Shown piece by piece: positions 11,108-21,336 of a stretch of 64,000 bases of DNA. The first letter of the stretch is position 1. The number at the start of each line of letters is the position of its first letter. Both the position numbers and the translations under genes were made by a program. This stretch comes from Hofstenia miamia (taxonomy: Eukaryota; Xenacoelomorpha; Acoela). The stretch lies in assembly GCA_004352715.1 (NCBI GenBank), contig SCFE01000101.1:656291-720290 (forward strand), in the 5' to 3' direction. The notes beneath the pieces are model-generated. The model was not told the DNA's origin. It did no database searches and saw only the letters and a list, made by a program, of their open reading frames with translations.

Positions 11108-11760
11108 AAGCAGTATTCAGAGCATGCATTACTTTTCGATTATGATGATGGGGATGATAGTGACTTTAGAGATTCATCAGATTATGCCAGCGTTAAGGAC
11201 GTCCTGCTATTGACATTGTGAAGAAGAACCCTGTAATCCGATTTCCACGATGCACGAGTGGGATAAACGTTACTAAGGCACCTTATGAAGTGTTCCTTAC
11301 TATTTTCTCAGTATATAGTGATTAACTATACGACCCAATGCATTGCTCCGGTTGACAACAGCAAAAGTGCGAACAAATATAGGCCCTATTTAGAGATCGC
11401 AATTCTCTGTAGTTCTTCCTTGAAACTATGAACTTGCTGGATGCAATGTGTGCAACTAATGGGACATCTTCACCAATACTTAACATTTTTATCTCACAAA
11501 AGTTTGTATCTTTGCTTCGTGTCTTGCAACTGACTGTCTTGCGAATAATCGAGATTGGAATTGCGTTTAGCTAACTGAGACAAGTGCTACAATTGACAAT
11601 CTCATTGTGTAAATGACGAGCAGTTGATGGGCATACGTGCTTAATATGTTCATGTAATTGAAGTCAAATAAATATGACTTGAAAATCCAAATACTTTGCG
11701 ATTCACAAAAATGGTTTGCCTATTCTTTAAAATGTTGACCGGGAAATCAAGGTGCTTAGA
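11108..11760 (+). pseudogene. piggyBac-like transposase relic
   Basis: Several plus-strand frames together resemble a piggyBac transposase. There is an acidic N-terminal stretch (LFDYDDGDDSDFRDSSDYA, 11132-11188). A segment near 11500-11535 reads ISQKFVSLLRVLQ, like the MSRxRFxxLLRxLxFD block. Near 11650-11735, KSNKYDLKIQILCDSQKW resembles the KPxKYGxKIxxLxDS block that follows the second catalytic aspartate. Many stops and shifts lie between them, and I do not see the terminal TTAA repeats. Identification rests on the order and spacing of three blocks, so it is moderately sure. Confidence 0.6.
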
Positions 11761-12512
11761 TAGAAATATCCACACAATTTCAACCTAAGCAGTCGTGCTC
11801 GGATCTTAGCACTGTTCTTGGCTTTGTTGGTAAGAAAACGCTTCTGCTACTGTTTACTATGAACCAAGGACAACTAGACAAAAACTAGTTGTCCTTGCCA
11901 TGCACCATGTTTGTCAAAAAAGAGTGTCGTTCGCAAGCTGGCTATTATAATAGCAATCTTATGAAAATGCGTACTTCTTAGTCAGTTTAGGGTGCGACAC
12001 ATCATTTGCTCTTTCCCTTTCACAATAGGATAAATATTCCATTAGTGGATATTTATGCATTATTTAAACTAGTTTATCCCGATATTTACGATACAAAAGA
12101 CCGAGAGATGTTTCTTTTAGAAATCTCAAATTATGCATTGCAGCTTCTGAGATTTCAGATTGTTTGTCCAAAATCGTTCCGAACTCAAAGAAGAGAATAA
12201 CATAGTACTGAGTGTAAAAAAGTTTCGATATAGGTATTTGGTTCAAACATGATTTTGTTTTTTCAATATATGTAATCATAGCTGTTTTCAAATGCTTTCT
12301 ATGTTAATGTGTACTAATAATAAAATGACTATATCAAAAACTAAATAGGTGGGGACCAAATGGTGCTATGCAAAAATATGCATGATAATTTAAAGTTAAA
12401 GAACAAAATGCTCATTTAATTTTTTAGTTGTTTGAAAAACTAGTTGAGCGCTCATAACTCACGAACTATCCAAAATTCAAAAGCGCCACGGGGTTTTAAA
12501 ACTGTGCTCAGT
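11761..12512. other. non-coding, nothing recognised
   Basis: AT-rich sequence after the piggyBac relic. Overlapping short frames on both strands at 12006-12291 look like chance. Part may be an unrecognisable transposase tail. Confidence 0.45.
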
Positions 12513-12596
12513 CAATTTACCATTGAGGAGCGCCGTCTCACTGGTGAGCGAAATCTCTGACTTTGTTCCTCGTGCGCCTCAATGGGTAAATATTGG
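12513..12596. repeat. 84-bp hairpin, MITE-like
   Basis: CAATTTACCATTGAGGAGCG at the left is mirrored by GCGCCTCAATGGGTAAATAT at the right, giving an inverted repeat of about 20 bases with one-base differences. The interior is also partly self-complementary around CTCACTGGTGAG. No clear target duplication was found. Confidence 0.55.
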
Positions 12597-12879
12597 TTTC
12601 CATGTGGCTTCAATAGTCTCATTACCTTAACATTAGGTATAGAAAGAATTTAAATTGAAAATTTCAGTGATAAATTGTGAATGTTGTTAATTATATCAGG
12701 CAAATTTTATTACACATTTTCATCATACGTTCAAGCATGTTAACTGATAAATACATAAATACGTCACGATTTGTAAATTTCATAACAGAATTTGAGAAAA
12801 TTGTTTGAAAATGTGAAAAACTATCTTCTTATAACGTGTTAATCCAAGTAGTTTATACAGTTATACTCAAAACTTCTTT

Positions 12880-13453
12880 TAGGGTTGCCACGCAATTTGA
12901 TTATAATAGAAAAAAATCAGATTATACTTGACTATAATCCGACAACAGTTCCAAAAATGTGTGGTATCCGCTGCAAGTCTCTATATTCAATTTGATAGTT
13001 ATAAGTGGGCGGCATTTTTTCGGCTTTGGAAAATCCCATTTTCTGCGGCCATTGCTCAACTCGACTCTGTTTTCAATCCCATTACACCGGCCAAGCTCGA
13101 AATTTGCCAAATAAAAATTCAGAAAAGTAGGACTATGCGTGAACATCAAGTGTAATCGATTTCATTGGAAAAATATTTCAGCAGGGTTGGGATCACTAAC
13201 GGTTTAGCTCAGAACATCATTATGAATTAAATATTAAAAATTTCAGACCCGACCAGAATCTGCTGATGATTCTCGAAAAATATCCAACCCAGCATTATGC
13301 GAAAGGCTTCTCAAAAGAAACATTAACTTTGCTTTCATTAATATAATCCAAGGTATATTTAGTACGTCCTTGATATAATCATGATTAAAAGGTTTTTATT
13401 TCTTTGATTAAAATCATGATTATAATCAAGGTGATTGTAATCCAACAACCCTA
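12880..13453. mobile_element. possible short inverted-repeat element
   Basis: The block begins TAGGGTTG and ends CAACCCTA. Both sides carry TGATTATAATC-like stretches just inside the ends. Flanking 8-mers do not match, so the insertion is unproven. Inside, 13187-13293 is bounded by CAGGGTTGG and CCAACCCAG and may be a second nested element. Confidence 0.35.
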
Positions 13454-15715
13454 ATATTCTTAATGGCTCATTTATGGCGGTAAGGCTATTAATTCAAAAA
13501 TTAATGTCGTTTACTGTCAGTTGAACTTAAAATTGTCTTGTAAAGAAATATTTGACGATGTGTAGGAATCGTTGAAAGCGTCGACATTTATTAACTCGCG
13601 TTGTTTTATCACTTTCGCGCGATTATTTTGAGAGAGTGATTGCCATAAGTTTGTTAAGCCCAGGAAATAGATCGAGATAATATAAAAGCTAAACGTCCAT
13701 GTGACTGAAATGGCAATATTTCCTAATAATATTAAATTTATGTGTTGTTAGAACCACCCCCTTCTTTCATGTTTCCTTTGAAACAACACATAAGATAAAC
13801 TACATGAAGGAAACTTTGATTTTATAATTTAAGTTAAGAACTGCGCCAGGACGCGAATGTGTCACAAATGCAGATCATTGTGATTATAGACAATATTCTC
13901 ACCAAGCAAAAGTAGTCGAAGAATGCATAGAAAAACTATGAAAATATAACCATACAAACTCACAAGAGATTGTGCAATGAAGGTACAAATACAGACAAAT
14001 AAGTGCAATACACTGAAATATATTAAAAAATGTAATAATAAGATTCCCCAGATGAAACAAACTTCTTTACCGAGGAAAGCAAACAAATATTTTATTTTCT
14101 TATTAAAATATAAATATCAAATTTGGAAAAAAACACTGGAAACATACGTCATTGCTATTCATTTCACTAGAGACTACGTTGCTAGAATTTCTTTGGAAAT
14201 GCGCCGGTGACAGTAGAATGAATAAAACCTGTTGCAATTGAAAATAATCAAAGAAATCCATTACTTTGCGAAATGTCACATTTATATGGATAATTTCATT
14301 AAACGATAGACACAGGTATGCACCGACATTTTTGAAGAAACCATAAACTTCAAATATATTACTTCCTTATGTCTGAATCATGGGGGTAAGGGGCTCCAAA
14401 CCTCTCGACTTTTTTTATTGATGGGTCCGTAAATACCATTAATCTTCATTTTTGTTAATAGCTGTTCGAATTATGGCAAATGACTGCGAAATTCTAAAAT
14501 TCATATTACATGTTCTGGATAGAATTATTATTGGGGCAATGATTCTAAATACAATTGCAATATATTGATTCGCATCCCAATGTTGTTCTTAAAAAATTGC
14601 AAATCAGTGCTTAAAGATATAGTTCAGATGACCATAGAATGAAATAATTCCAATTAGAAATGAATGGGGTGTGGTAATACCGCGGAACATCGTCGTGTCC
14701 CGCGATGCGGTGCACGCGTTGTGCAAACGAGACTAATCATGTCAAAGTATTATTTTTATAAGTTAACTAAATCCATACATTTTGACAGTAAAATAATTCA
14801 AAGTATAAGAAAATAAGAAATTTAAACTTATAAAAAATCATACTCTAAACGAATGTGATTTTGAATGGAAAGAGGTTTTTGGAAAAACGAAATGAAATTT
14901 TTGACCAACATAAGCGATTGATTCTTTTAGATCTTCACAGGCGTTGATAGCGAATGGAAGGATGGCGAACAGGACAACGAAGAAATGCATTGCATGATAA
15001 TCAAACATCCACTGTACTATCTAAAAGTAGCATTATACGCTTCAACAAACCAAGACTTTGAACAAGACATGTATAGATAAATCAATTAAGAGATGCATGT
15101 TACAAGTGCTGGTTATTCAGAGTGTGTGTCATGGATAGGGGTGGGCACTGCCTTGTCCTGACCTGCAAATATCATTAGCCTGTCCCGATTTTAAACGGAT
15201 TAATAGATTATTTAACATGTACTATTTCCATAGTAAGTTGTGCAGAATAAAGCATTATTACTTTCCTACCAAAAAGATCATGTAAAAACTTTGAACTTCA
15301 TGATTTTTAGAAAATTAGGCGATTCTCATGAAAAGTATAAAAAAACGAGTAAATAAACGTTGACATTGATCGAGTGCCGATACACCTTGGCAGACATAAC
15401 ATCTCGACAAAACCTGATGCGATAAAGAAATTAATAACATGATTGGCAACTAAATGATAGTTGATGATATGCAATTGTTTTACACTGCAAACACAGTCTT
15501 CCTATGAATTCAATGATGAACTTCAATATAATTTTAGCAAAACCAGATTGTTGGAAAAATCTAATGAAAAAACGCGATTGATTTTTTATCCAAATAGCAT
15601 TATCAGGTCCACATATCAACAGCATAGTGAAAAGCTAACTATGAAGTAAAAATCCAAAACATTGCAAGTGCATTAGTAAAATTTAAAAAATGTCTTGGAC
15701 ATAATCCCTGATCGT
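13454..15715. other. non-coding, nothing recognised
   Basis: AT-rich sequence. Frames at 13862-14210 on both strands overlap each other and have no recognisable motif. No repeats or RNA genes seen. Confidence 0.45.
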
Positions 15716-15942
15716 GTGTTTAAAAATCTGCATAATGACTTCATACCACAAAGGAAGGTTTGCGAAATTTAGTACGTAATGTCCACACGTGTCATTCCTT
15801 AGTAATACTCAACAAGAAATGTTATATATATATANTGTGTTTAAAAATCTGCATAATGACTTCATACCACGAAGGAAGGTTTGCGAAATTTAGTACGTAA
15901 TGTCCACACGTGTCATTCCTTAGTAATACTCAACAAGAAATG

Positions 15943-15947
<5 letters not shown>
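15716..15947. repeat. duplicated 111-bp block around a single N
   Basis: Bases 15716-15826 and about 15837-15947 are the same apart from one A/G change, joined by TATATATA and one N at 15835. Most likely two contig ends overlapping at a TA microsatellite. Confidence 0.8.

Positions 15948-15976
<29 letters not shown>
15948..15976. repeat. (TA)n microsatellite
   Basis: Uninterrupted TA dinucleotides beside the single-N join. Confidence 0.95.
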
Positions 15977-15978
<2 letters not shown>

Positions 15979-16732
15979 TGGTAATCAGAACTGACTTACA
16001 GATTCCAGTGAAGTAAATAACTAATACCAAATATAATAACTAATACAATTACAGATTTCATACGGATATTCTGATCTTTCAGAAAACTTGACGGTAGAGA
16101 AACACTTTGGCGAAGGTAATAAAATCTCGCACTAGCTTTATGGAAATGTTACTGTCACAGATTTTTAAATGTGTATTAGCATATTAAACCCTATTTGTTC
16201 TAATTGAAATCCACTGTATTAGAACAATGCCCACCATTCTAAACTAACAACCACATTCTATTAACGAACAATAGATTTTAAATCACTTGCTCTTACGTAG
16301 GAGGTTAGTGTTGATTAGAAATAACTAAATTTATATACAGAAACACAATTAAGAGATCTACCTACTGCAATTAGTAACGCAAACGTTGTAAATACAACTG
16401 GTGTAATTTTATCATAAAAGTAAACTAGACTTAAATTGAAAGTCTGATGTACAACGTACTACCATTTCAACCTTAAACAGCAAAAACATTTCAGATAATT
16501 CATGAATACTAGTTCTCCTAGCATTAATTTAAAGAGGACAAACCACGCTGTCAATACTTTCAATAATTTTATCCAAGCCTGTTGAGCAATATTGAAAGCC
16601 TTTGATATGGACACATCTATGCGTTTGCGCGGGCTCTGTGCTAAAAATTATTCTTGTGGCTGAAGAAATATTATTCTTTTTTAATGAAAGATCAGATTTT
16701 TGAAAAGACATTATTTTACCATAGCTAATGTT
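15977..16732. other. non-coding, nothing recognised
   Basis: AT-rich. A 92-residue minus frame at 16529-16807 reads through to the LINE-linked repeat but shows no motif I know. Confidence 0.4.
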
Positions 16733-16888
16733 CAGAAAATAAGGCGGTCTAATACCAATGGGAAAATAAGGAGTTTCATCCTTGAATCGCAACACCAAAT
16801 AACTCAAGAAGTTAGAGTCTGTTTAATGGATTCAGTTTCAAGGCGTTCATCTGCGTGGCACGTTTTGCATGGCAAGCTTGTCAAATAA
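16733..16888 (+). pseudogene. possible transposase C-terminal fragment, second copy
   Basis: This repeats the stretch at 3911-4044 (FILESQHQITQEVRV, MDSVSRRSSAWHVLHGKLVK, stop at 16886). It is preceded by 35 bases shared with 6457-6491. Compared with copy 1, here the terminal segment reads HGKLVK, closer to the His-Gly ending usual for the family. The same doubt applies: it may be LINE tail rather than coding. Confidence 0.35.
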
Positions 16889-17041
16889 CTATCATCAGGT
16901 TACAAGCTGAGACAATTATATTTTCAAATATATTTTATAAGCCTCTATTTGTCTTTCGTTTGTTATCAAAAATGCGTTTATAATGTGGCTACTTTTTTGA
17001 CTTGAGCTATATTTGCTTATTTTGAATGTGTCTGTTATATT

Positions 17042-17401
17042 CAGGGTTGGCAAAAAGTATATTTTTTTTTTACAAAAAAACGTTTTAAACGTTTAAACAA
17101 TGCTTTTTGTTTTTAGACAGACTCACCTCAAGGCACTAAAATTTTACTGAAAATACATATAGTAGCAAACATTGAATTATGATAACATTAATTTTTCGCT
17201 TCATAAATTTAAGCAAAACGCAAGTTTTGCTATTTTTTCATTAGAAAATCGGTTATGAAAGTACGAATGAACGAAATCCAAAAATTATTTTCCAAACTTT
17301 CCATAAAGTTCTACATAAATTAAAAAAAATATGTAAAAAAACATTTAAACAGTGTTTAAAACATGTCTTAAACAGATTCTGTTTAAAACATGCCAACCCT
17401 G
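17042..17401. mobile_element. hAT-type MITE inserted in LINE tail, copy 2
   Basis: Again 360 bp, with CAGGGTTGGCA and TGCCAACCCTG ends and flanking GTTATATT at 17034-17041 and 17402-17409. It occupies exactly the same LINE position as the copy at 4416-4775. The two were therefore copied as one unit after the insertion. Confidence 0.88.
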
Positions 17402-17411
17402 GTTATATTAG

Positions 17412-18240
17412 ATCTTAATATAATATCTTCACTTCTTTAGATGTTCTTCTGAGCTAAGTTCATATTTGTCTATTAGGAAGTCAATTAATACTAGGCTGTG
17501 TTTTAGTCTAATATGTAAAGAGATAGATAAGATGTTTAGTAATTCTAACCGAGTTATGTATTCTGAAGTGTTGTTTATGACCTTGTACAAATTCATTGAA
17601 CTCTTTCTAATTTCATAATGTTTCATTGGCAAACTAATTGTTGAACCATAAAGAAGTTTTGATAGTATTGTTGAGATATAGTGTTTTTTTAGAATTAAGA
17701 TGTTTCTTAAGATGTTTTACATAGTAGAATTTTCTCATTGCTGATTTAATTGCGATATTCATATGGTCCGTCCAACAAAGTTTGTTATTTATATTTAAGC
17801 TAAGATCTTTGATTGTTTGTTGTATTACCTTTAAAATCTGTCGATTGCAAAACATCCCAGAAACTGTCGTCTTTACCAAATCGCATTATTTGTGTTGTTC
17901 TTGGGTTAAATTCCGTTTTTACTACACCAGACATTAAGTTGCTTGACGTCTTATTTTAAGGTTCTAGAGTTTAGAGTTTGTATTTTTAGATCATCTGCGA
18001 AGAGACATACGTGGCTTGACAATCCCGATGATGGAATGTCATTGATCATCAGAAGAAATATAAGAGGACCTAAGCACCGTCTTGCGGCATTCCACTAGTG
18101 ACATTTATCTTCTTAGACAGTATATCATTTATTGAAACAAGTTGTTTTGTTCCCGTTAAGTATGTGTGAAAAATTATAAAGAGATTTCCACCTTTTGCAA
18201 ACGTAGTTAGCTTTCAACTGGGAATAGTTCAAACGATACT
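17412..18240 (-). pseudogene. LINE ORF2, reverse transcriptase to C-terminus, copy 2
   Basis: From 18195 downward the minus strand gives FHTYLTGTKQLVSINDILSK and VTSGMPQ, the reverse transcriptase block before the active site. After a frameshift comes the FADDL box (about 17990-18010). Next follow DLSLNINNKLCWTDHMN, KKHLNSKK, then in another frame LSKLLYGSTI, and finally SSMNLYKVINNTSEYITRLE with RLKHSLVLIDFLI, the usual C-terminal helices of these LINEs, ending at a stop at 17429. At least three frame changes make it dead. The tail has no visible zinc knuckle. The copy is 5'-truncated, as LINE insertions often are, or was cut by the neighbouring mariner. Confidence 0.85.
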
Positions 18241-18348
18241 ATCTTAAATTTTAGTAAGCTTACAATAATACTAATATTTATAAACATACGAGGGGAGTTC
18301 AAAAAATACGCGGAATTCTTCAAGTACATGAAAACTTACTAGTTTAAA

Positions 18349-18870
18349 CCCTAATATGTAAAGAGATAGATAAGATGTTTAGTAATTCTAACCGAGTTAT
18401 GTATTCTGAAGTGTTGTTTATGACCTTGTACAAATTCATTGAACTCTTTCTAATTTCATAATGTTTCATTGGCAAACTAATTGTTGAACCATAAAGAAGT
18501 TTTGATAGTATTGTTGAGATATAGTGTTTTTTTAGAATTAAGATGTTTCTTAAGATGTTTTACATAGTAGAATTTTCTCATTGCTGATTTAATTGCGATA
18601 TTCATATGGTCCGTCCAACAAAGTTTGTTATTTATATTTAAGCTAAGATCTTTGACTGTTTGTTGTATTACCTTTAAAATCGGTCGATTGCAAAACATCC
18701 CAGAAACTGTCGTCTTTACCAAATCGCATTATTTGTGTTGTTCTTGGGTTAAATTCCGTTTTTACTACACCAGACATTAAGTTGCTTGACGTCTTATTTT
18801 AAGGTTCTAGAGTTTGTATTTTTAGATCATCTGCGAAGAGACATACGTGGCTTGACAATCCCGATGATGG
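18349..18870 (-). mobile_element. LINE fragment, copy 3
   Basis: Nearly identical to 17505-18030 and covering ORF2 from FADDL-side sequence to the C-terminal tail. It lacks the 8-bp repeat seen in copy 2 near 17965. It is bounded on the left by mariner left-end sequence and on the right by a single N. Confidence 0.8.
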
Positions 18871-18871
18871 N

Positions 18872-19692
18872 AGGAGCCTGGTTGAAGAAGATGGAAGATT
18901 GACAGTGGATGAGATAGCTCAGACTCTGGAGATATCAGTTGGTTCAGCTCATTCAATTTTACATGAAGATTTAGGCCTGAGCAAGCTTTCGGCTAGATGG
19001 GTCCCAAAAGCGTTGCGCCCTGACCAACTGAATCTCAGACGTGAACTCTCAACAGTGATTTTGACGAAAATTGAAGCAAATGAAGACTCGTTTTTCGGAC
19101 GAATTCTCACTGGGGATGAAACATGGGTTTACCAGTATGATCCTGAAACCAAACAACAGTCCAAACAGTGGCTTCCTCGTGGTTCAGCAGGTCCAATCAA
19201 ATTCAAGTCTGAGAGGTCTGTGAACAAGGTGATGGCTACTGTTTTCTAGGACCAGGAAGGCGTTGTTCTAGTTGATTTCTTACAAGGTCGGAAAACTGTC
19301 ACGGCATCGTATTACGTTGACGTTTTGAAAAAGCTAAGGACACAAGTCGCTAAAAAACGACCAGGAAAGTTTCATCGTGGAATCCTCTTCCATCATGACA
19401 ATGCTCCGGCTCATTCTGCAAGGATTACGAAGGAAATTTTGAGGGAATTCCGATGGGAATTGTTGCCCCACCCCCTTACAGCCCTGATCTAGCTCCATCT
19501 GACTTTTTCCTATTCCCAAAACTTAAAGAACACCTGAAAGGAGTCCGTTTTAACACCACTGATGAAGCAAAACATGCAGCAAGAACTTGGCTTCAAAATC
19601 AGTCTGTAGATTTTTTCAAGAATGGCATAATGGGATGGAAACACCGCTTACAGAAGTACATCGATCGCGACGGCAGTTATGTTGAGAAATAA
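18872..19692 (+). pseudogene. mariner transposase, catalytic part, two lesions
   Basis: The frame enters at the single N and covers residues 79 to the end of a transposase of about 350 residues. It shows LSARWVPKALRPDQL (the WVPHxL-type linker), GDETWVYQYD (first catalytic Asp), HHDNAPAHS (second) and YSPDLAPSDFF (third). There are 34 residues between the second and third, the DD34D signature of mariner. Two lesions kill it: a TAG at 19247-19249 where the family has Trp in a VFWD-like segment, and a one-base loss in a run of C near 19470 that shifts the frame before the third Asp. The protein cuts and pastes the element at TA sites. Confidence 0.92.
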
Positions 19693-19758
19693 GTTCATTG
19701 TACATATAAACTAGTAAAAAATTGAACAATTCCGCGTATTTTTTGAATTCCCCTCGTA

Positions 19759-20374
19759 TATAACAAAATAAAAAAATTCGAACGCGAGCTTAGACAGTTC
19801 GTTTGGACCCTTACTATTACACCAATCGGAATATAGTAGTTTTATTCGCTGAACATCCTTACGAGAAATGTAATTGATATAAATTAACTGCATTTTGATT
19901 GACGACGAAAAGAAAAACGCATGATGGAAACTGAATTATTTACGAGAATGAATAAAACGTGCAGTTAAGAGATAATATAATTTCTGAAAATTCACAATGC
20001 TGTAAAAATTCAGTGAAGCGAAACGTTAATTTTACTACACATTTCAGAAAATCGAATAAAGTGAACGTAGAATTTAAGAATTAGTCACGATCGCAGATCA
20101 AATATTACAAGCTAGCAATTCAATGCATCGCATGTATATCGCTAAGAAATGTGGATGACAAATCTTCTTTCGCATATTCCTATTTGTAAACAAGTGCTAA
20201 ATTGTTTTCATTATTAGTGCCATATAGTAATAAACACTTTCATTTAAACATGGAAAATTGTAGTTGCAACTTTAACAAAAAATTTACCGATATTTTCCAA
20301 AAAACGAAAAATCAAATTTTGAAATACACTTGTTCTTGAGATGTTCTATCATAACATTGTTCCTATGTCCAACT
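19759..20374. other. non-coding, nothing recognised
   Basis: AT-rich flank to the right of the mariner. No coding or repeat signal apart from chance frames. Confidence 0.45.
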
Positions 20375-20676
20375 GAGACTTGTCAACCAACCGAAACTTT
20401 TAAGCTCGACTCGGCTCGCTTTGATTTTAAGTATATTTGGCATGGCTCGGCTGGGCAACGAGAATCTTTCAATGTGGCTCGTTTTAGGTCGATAATTCGT
20501 TTAATAATCTTGCGTTCTGGCAGATTTTTTATATAATTCTTCCAGTTATTTAATAAAGATTTAAAAATAAGACAATATGATATATGAAACACACAAACCG
20601 TATATTGAATAAAAAAAGAAAAGCAGAACAATAGATTAACTATGTTTAAACAAGGCTCGTCATGGACTCAAACATG
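20375..20676. mobile_element. old hAT-type MITE related to 29116-29652
   Basis: Starts GAGACTTGTCAACCAACCGA, one terminal base and a few internal bases off the end of the 29-kb element. Internally it shares a run of blocks in the same order when the 29-kb copy is reversed: GGCTCGTTTTAG, CTTCCAGTTATTTAATAAA and AAGCAGAACAATAGATTAAC. The right end is worn. Flanks GTCCAACT and GTCCAAAC (20367-20374, 20677-20684) may be the remains of an 8-bp duplication. Confidence 0.65.
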
Positions 20677-21115
20677 GTCCAAACAAAATGATATCTTGTC
20701 TCCTGCAAGGAACCAGATGCAGAAGAACTGTAAATACCTGTGTCCCAACAAACTGCGAATTAACAAATAATAAGCTTTTTAAAACAATTTTAGTTGTATG
20801 AGAAATGCAAGAATAATTTTATTGAAATATCGCCGTTTGCGAATGTTTATTATGAAAAGCGGTTCTGTTAAAGCCAAATTCAGTAAACAAATATTACAAC
20901 GCCCACTTACGATAATTGTCGTCAATTACGCTCTCTCGAGTGGAATATCACATTTGAATAAAATTTCACTACAACAAAAACTCCCTAATTGCATTTTTAT
21001 CAATAAGAAGAACCGCCCAACACATGCATCAAGTCAGGATCTTTACATTTTTTTAAAATGAGATTAGCGCTGTCTAAGATTTTGAAATTACTAAAGCAGT
21101 GATTTCAAATAAAAG

Positions 21116-21263
21116 TAGTTCACTTTAATTCAAGATGTTATCAATCGATTTGCTGCTAAAAACAGACGATTGCATTTTGTGTAAGCGTACTTTTGTTAAA
21201 AAAATTTTTTTACAATCTTTTTATGTAAAAATGGCTGTCAACCTTCTGTTTTCAAAATCCTAA
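21116..21263. repeat. dispersed repeat, copy 1 (about 150 bp)
   Basis: Matches 43818-43968 at roughly 85 percent by eye, from TAGTTCACTTTAATTCAAGA to ATCCTAA. Neither copy has visible inverted ends or coding capacity. Confidence 0.7.
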
Positions 21264-21270
21264 GAGTGCA

Positions 21271-21274
<4 letters not shown>

Positions 21275-21316
<42 letters not shown>
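21275..21316. repeat. (AT)n microsatellite at gap
   Basis: Pure AT dinucleotides running into a 20-N gap at 21317-21336. Confidence 0.95.
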
Positions 21317-21336
21317 NNNNNNNNNNNNNNNNNNNN

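Larger units (their letters stand above)
16889..18286 (-). mobile_element. Jockey/CR1-like LINE, 3' part, copy 2
   Basis: Longest LINE copy in the window, minus strand, with tail at 16889-17411 and ORF2 from about 17412 to 18240. It matches copy 1 over more than 1.1 kb and carries the same MITE at the same site. It ends at the TA beside the mariner left end (18287-18288). Confidence 0.82.
18289..19756 (+). mobile_element. mariner transposon copy B with LINE fragment inside
   Basis: The left inverted repeat starts at 18289 and the right one ends at 19756, each with an outer TA (18287-18288 and 19757-19758). The two ends match as inverted repeats over about 30 bases with two differences. After only about 58 bases of left end the sequence switches to a LINE fragment (18349-18870). 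After the single N at 18871 it resumes in the transposase at codon 79. The missing piece corresponds to what copy A shows at 2480-2840. A contig misjoin is more likely than a real rearrangement. Confidence 0.85.

Noticed and set aside
12006-12291. Overlapping frames on both strands
   Set aside because: They shadow each other, are short and have no known motif.
16529-16807. 92-residue minus frame as a host gene
   Set aside because: It overlaps repeated LINE-linked sequence, part of it recurs at 3.9 kb, and it shows no known domain.
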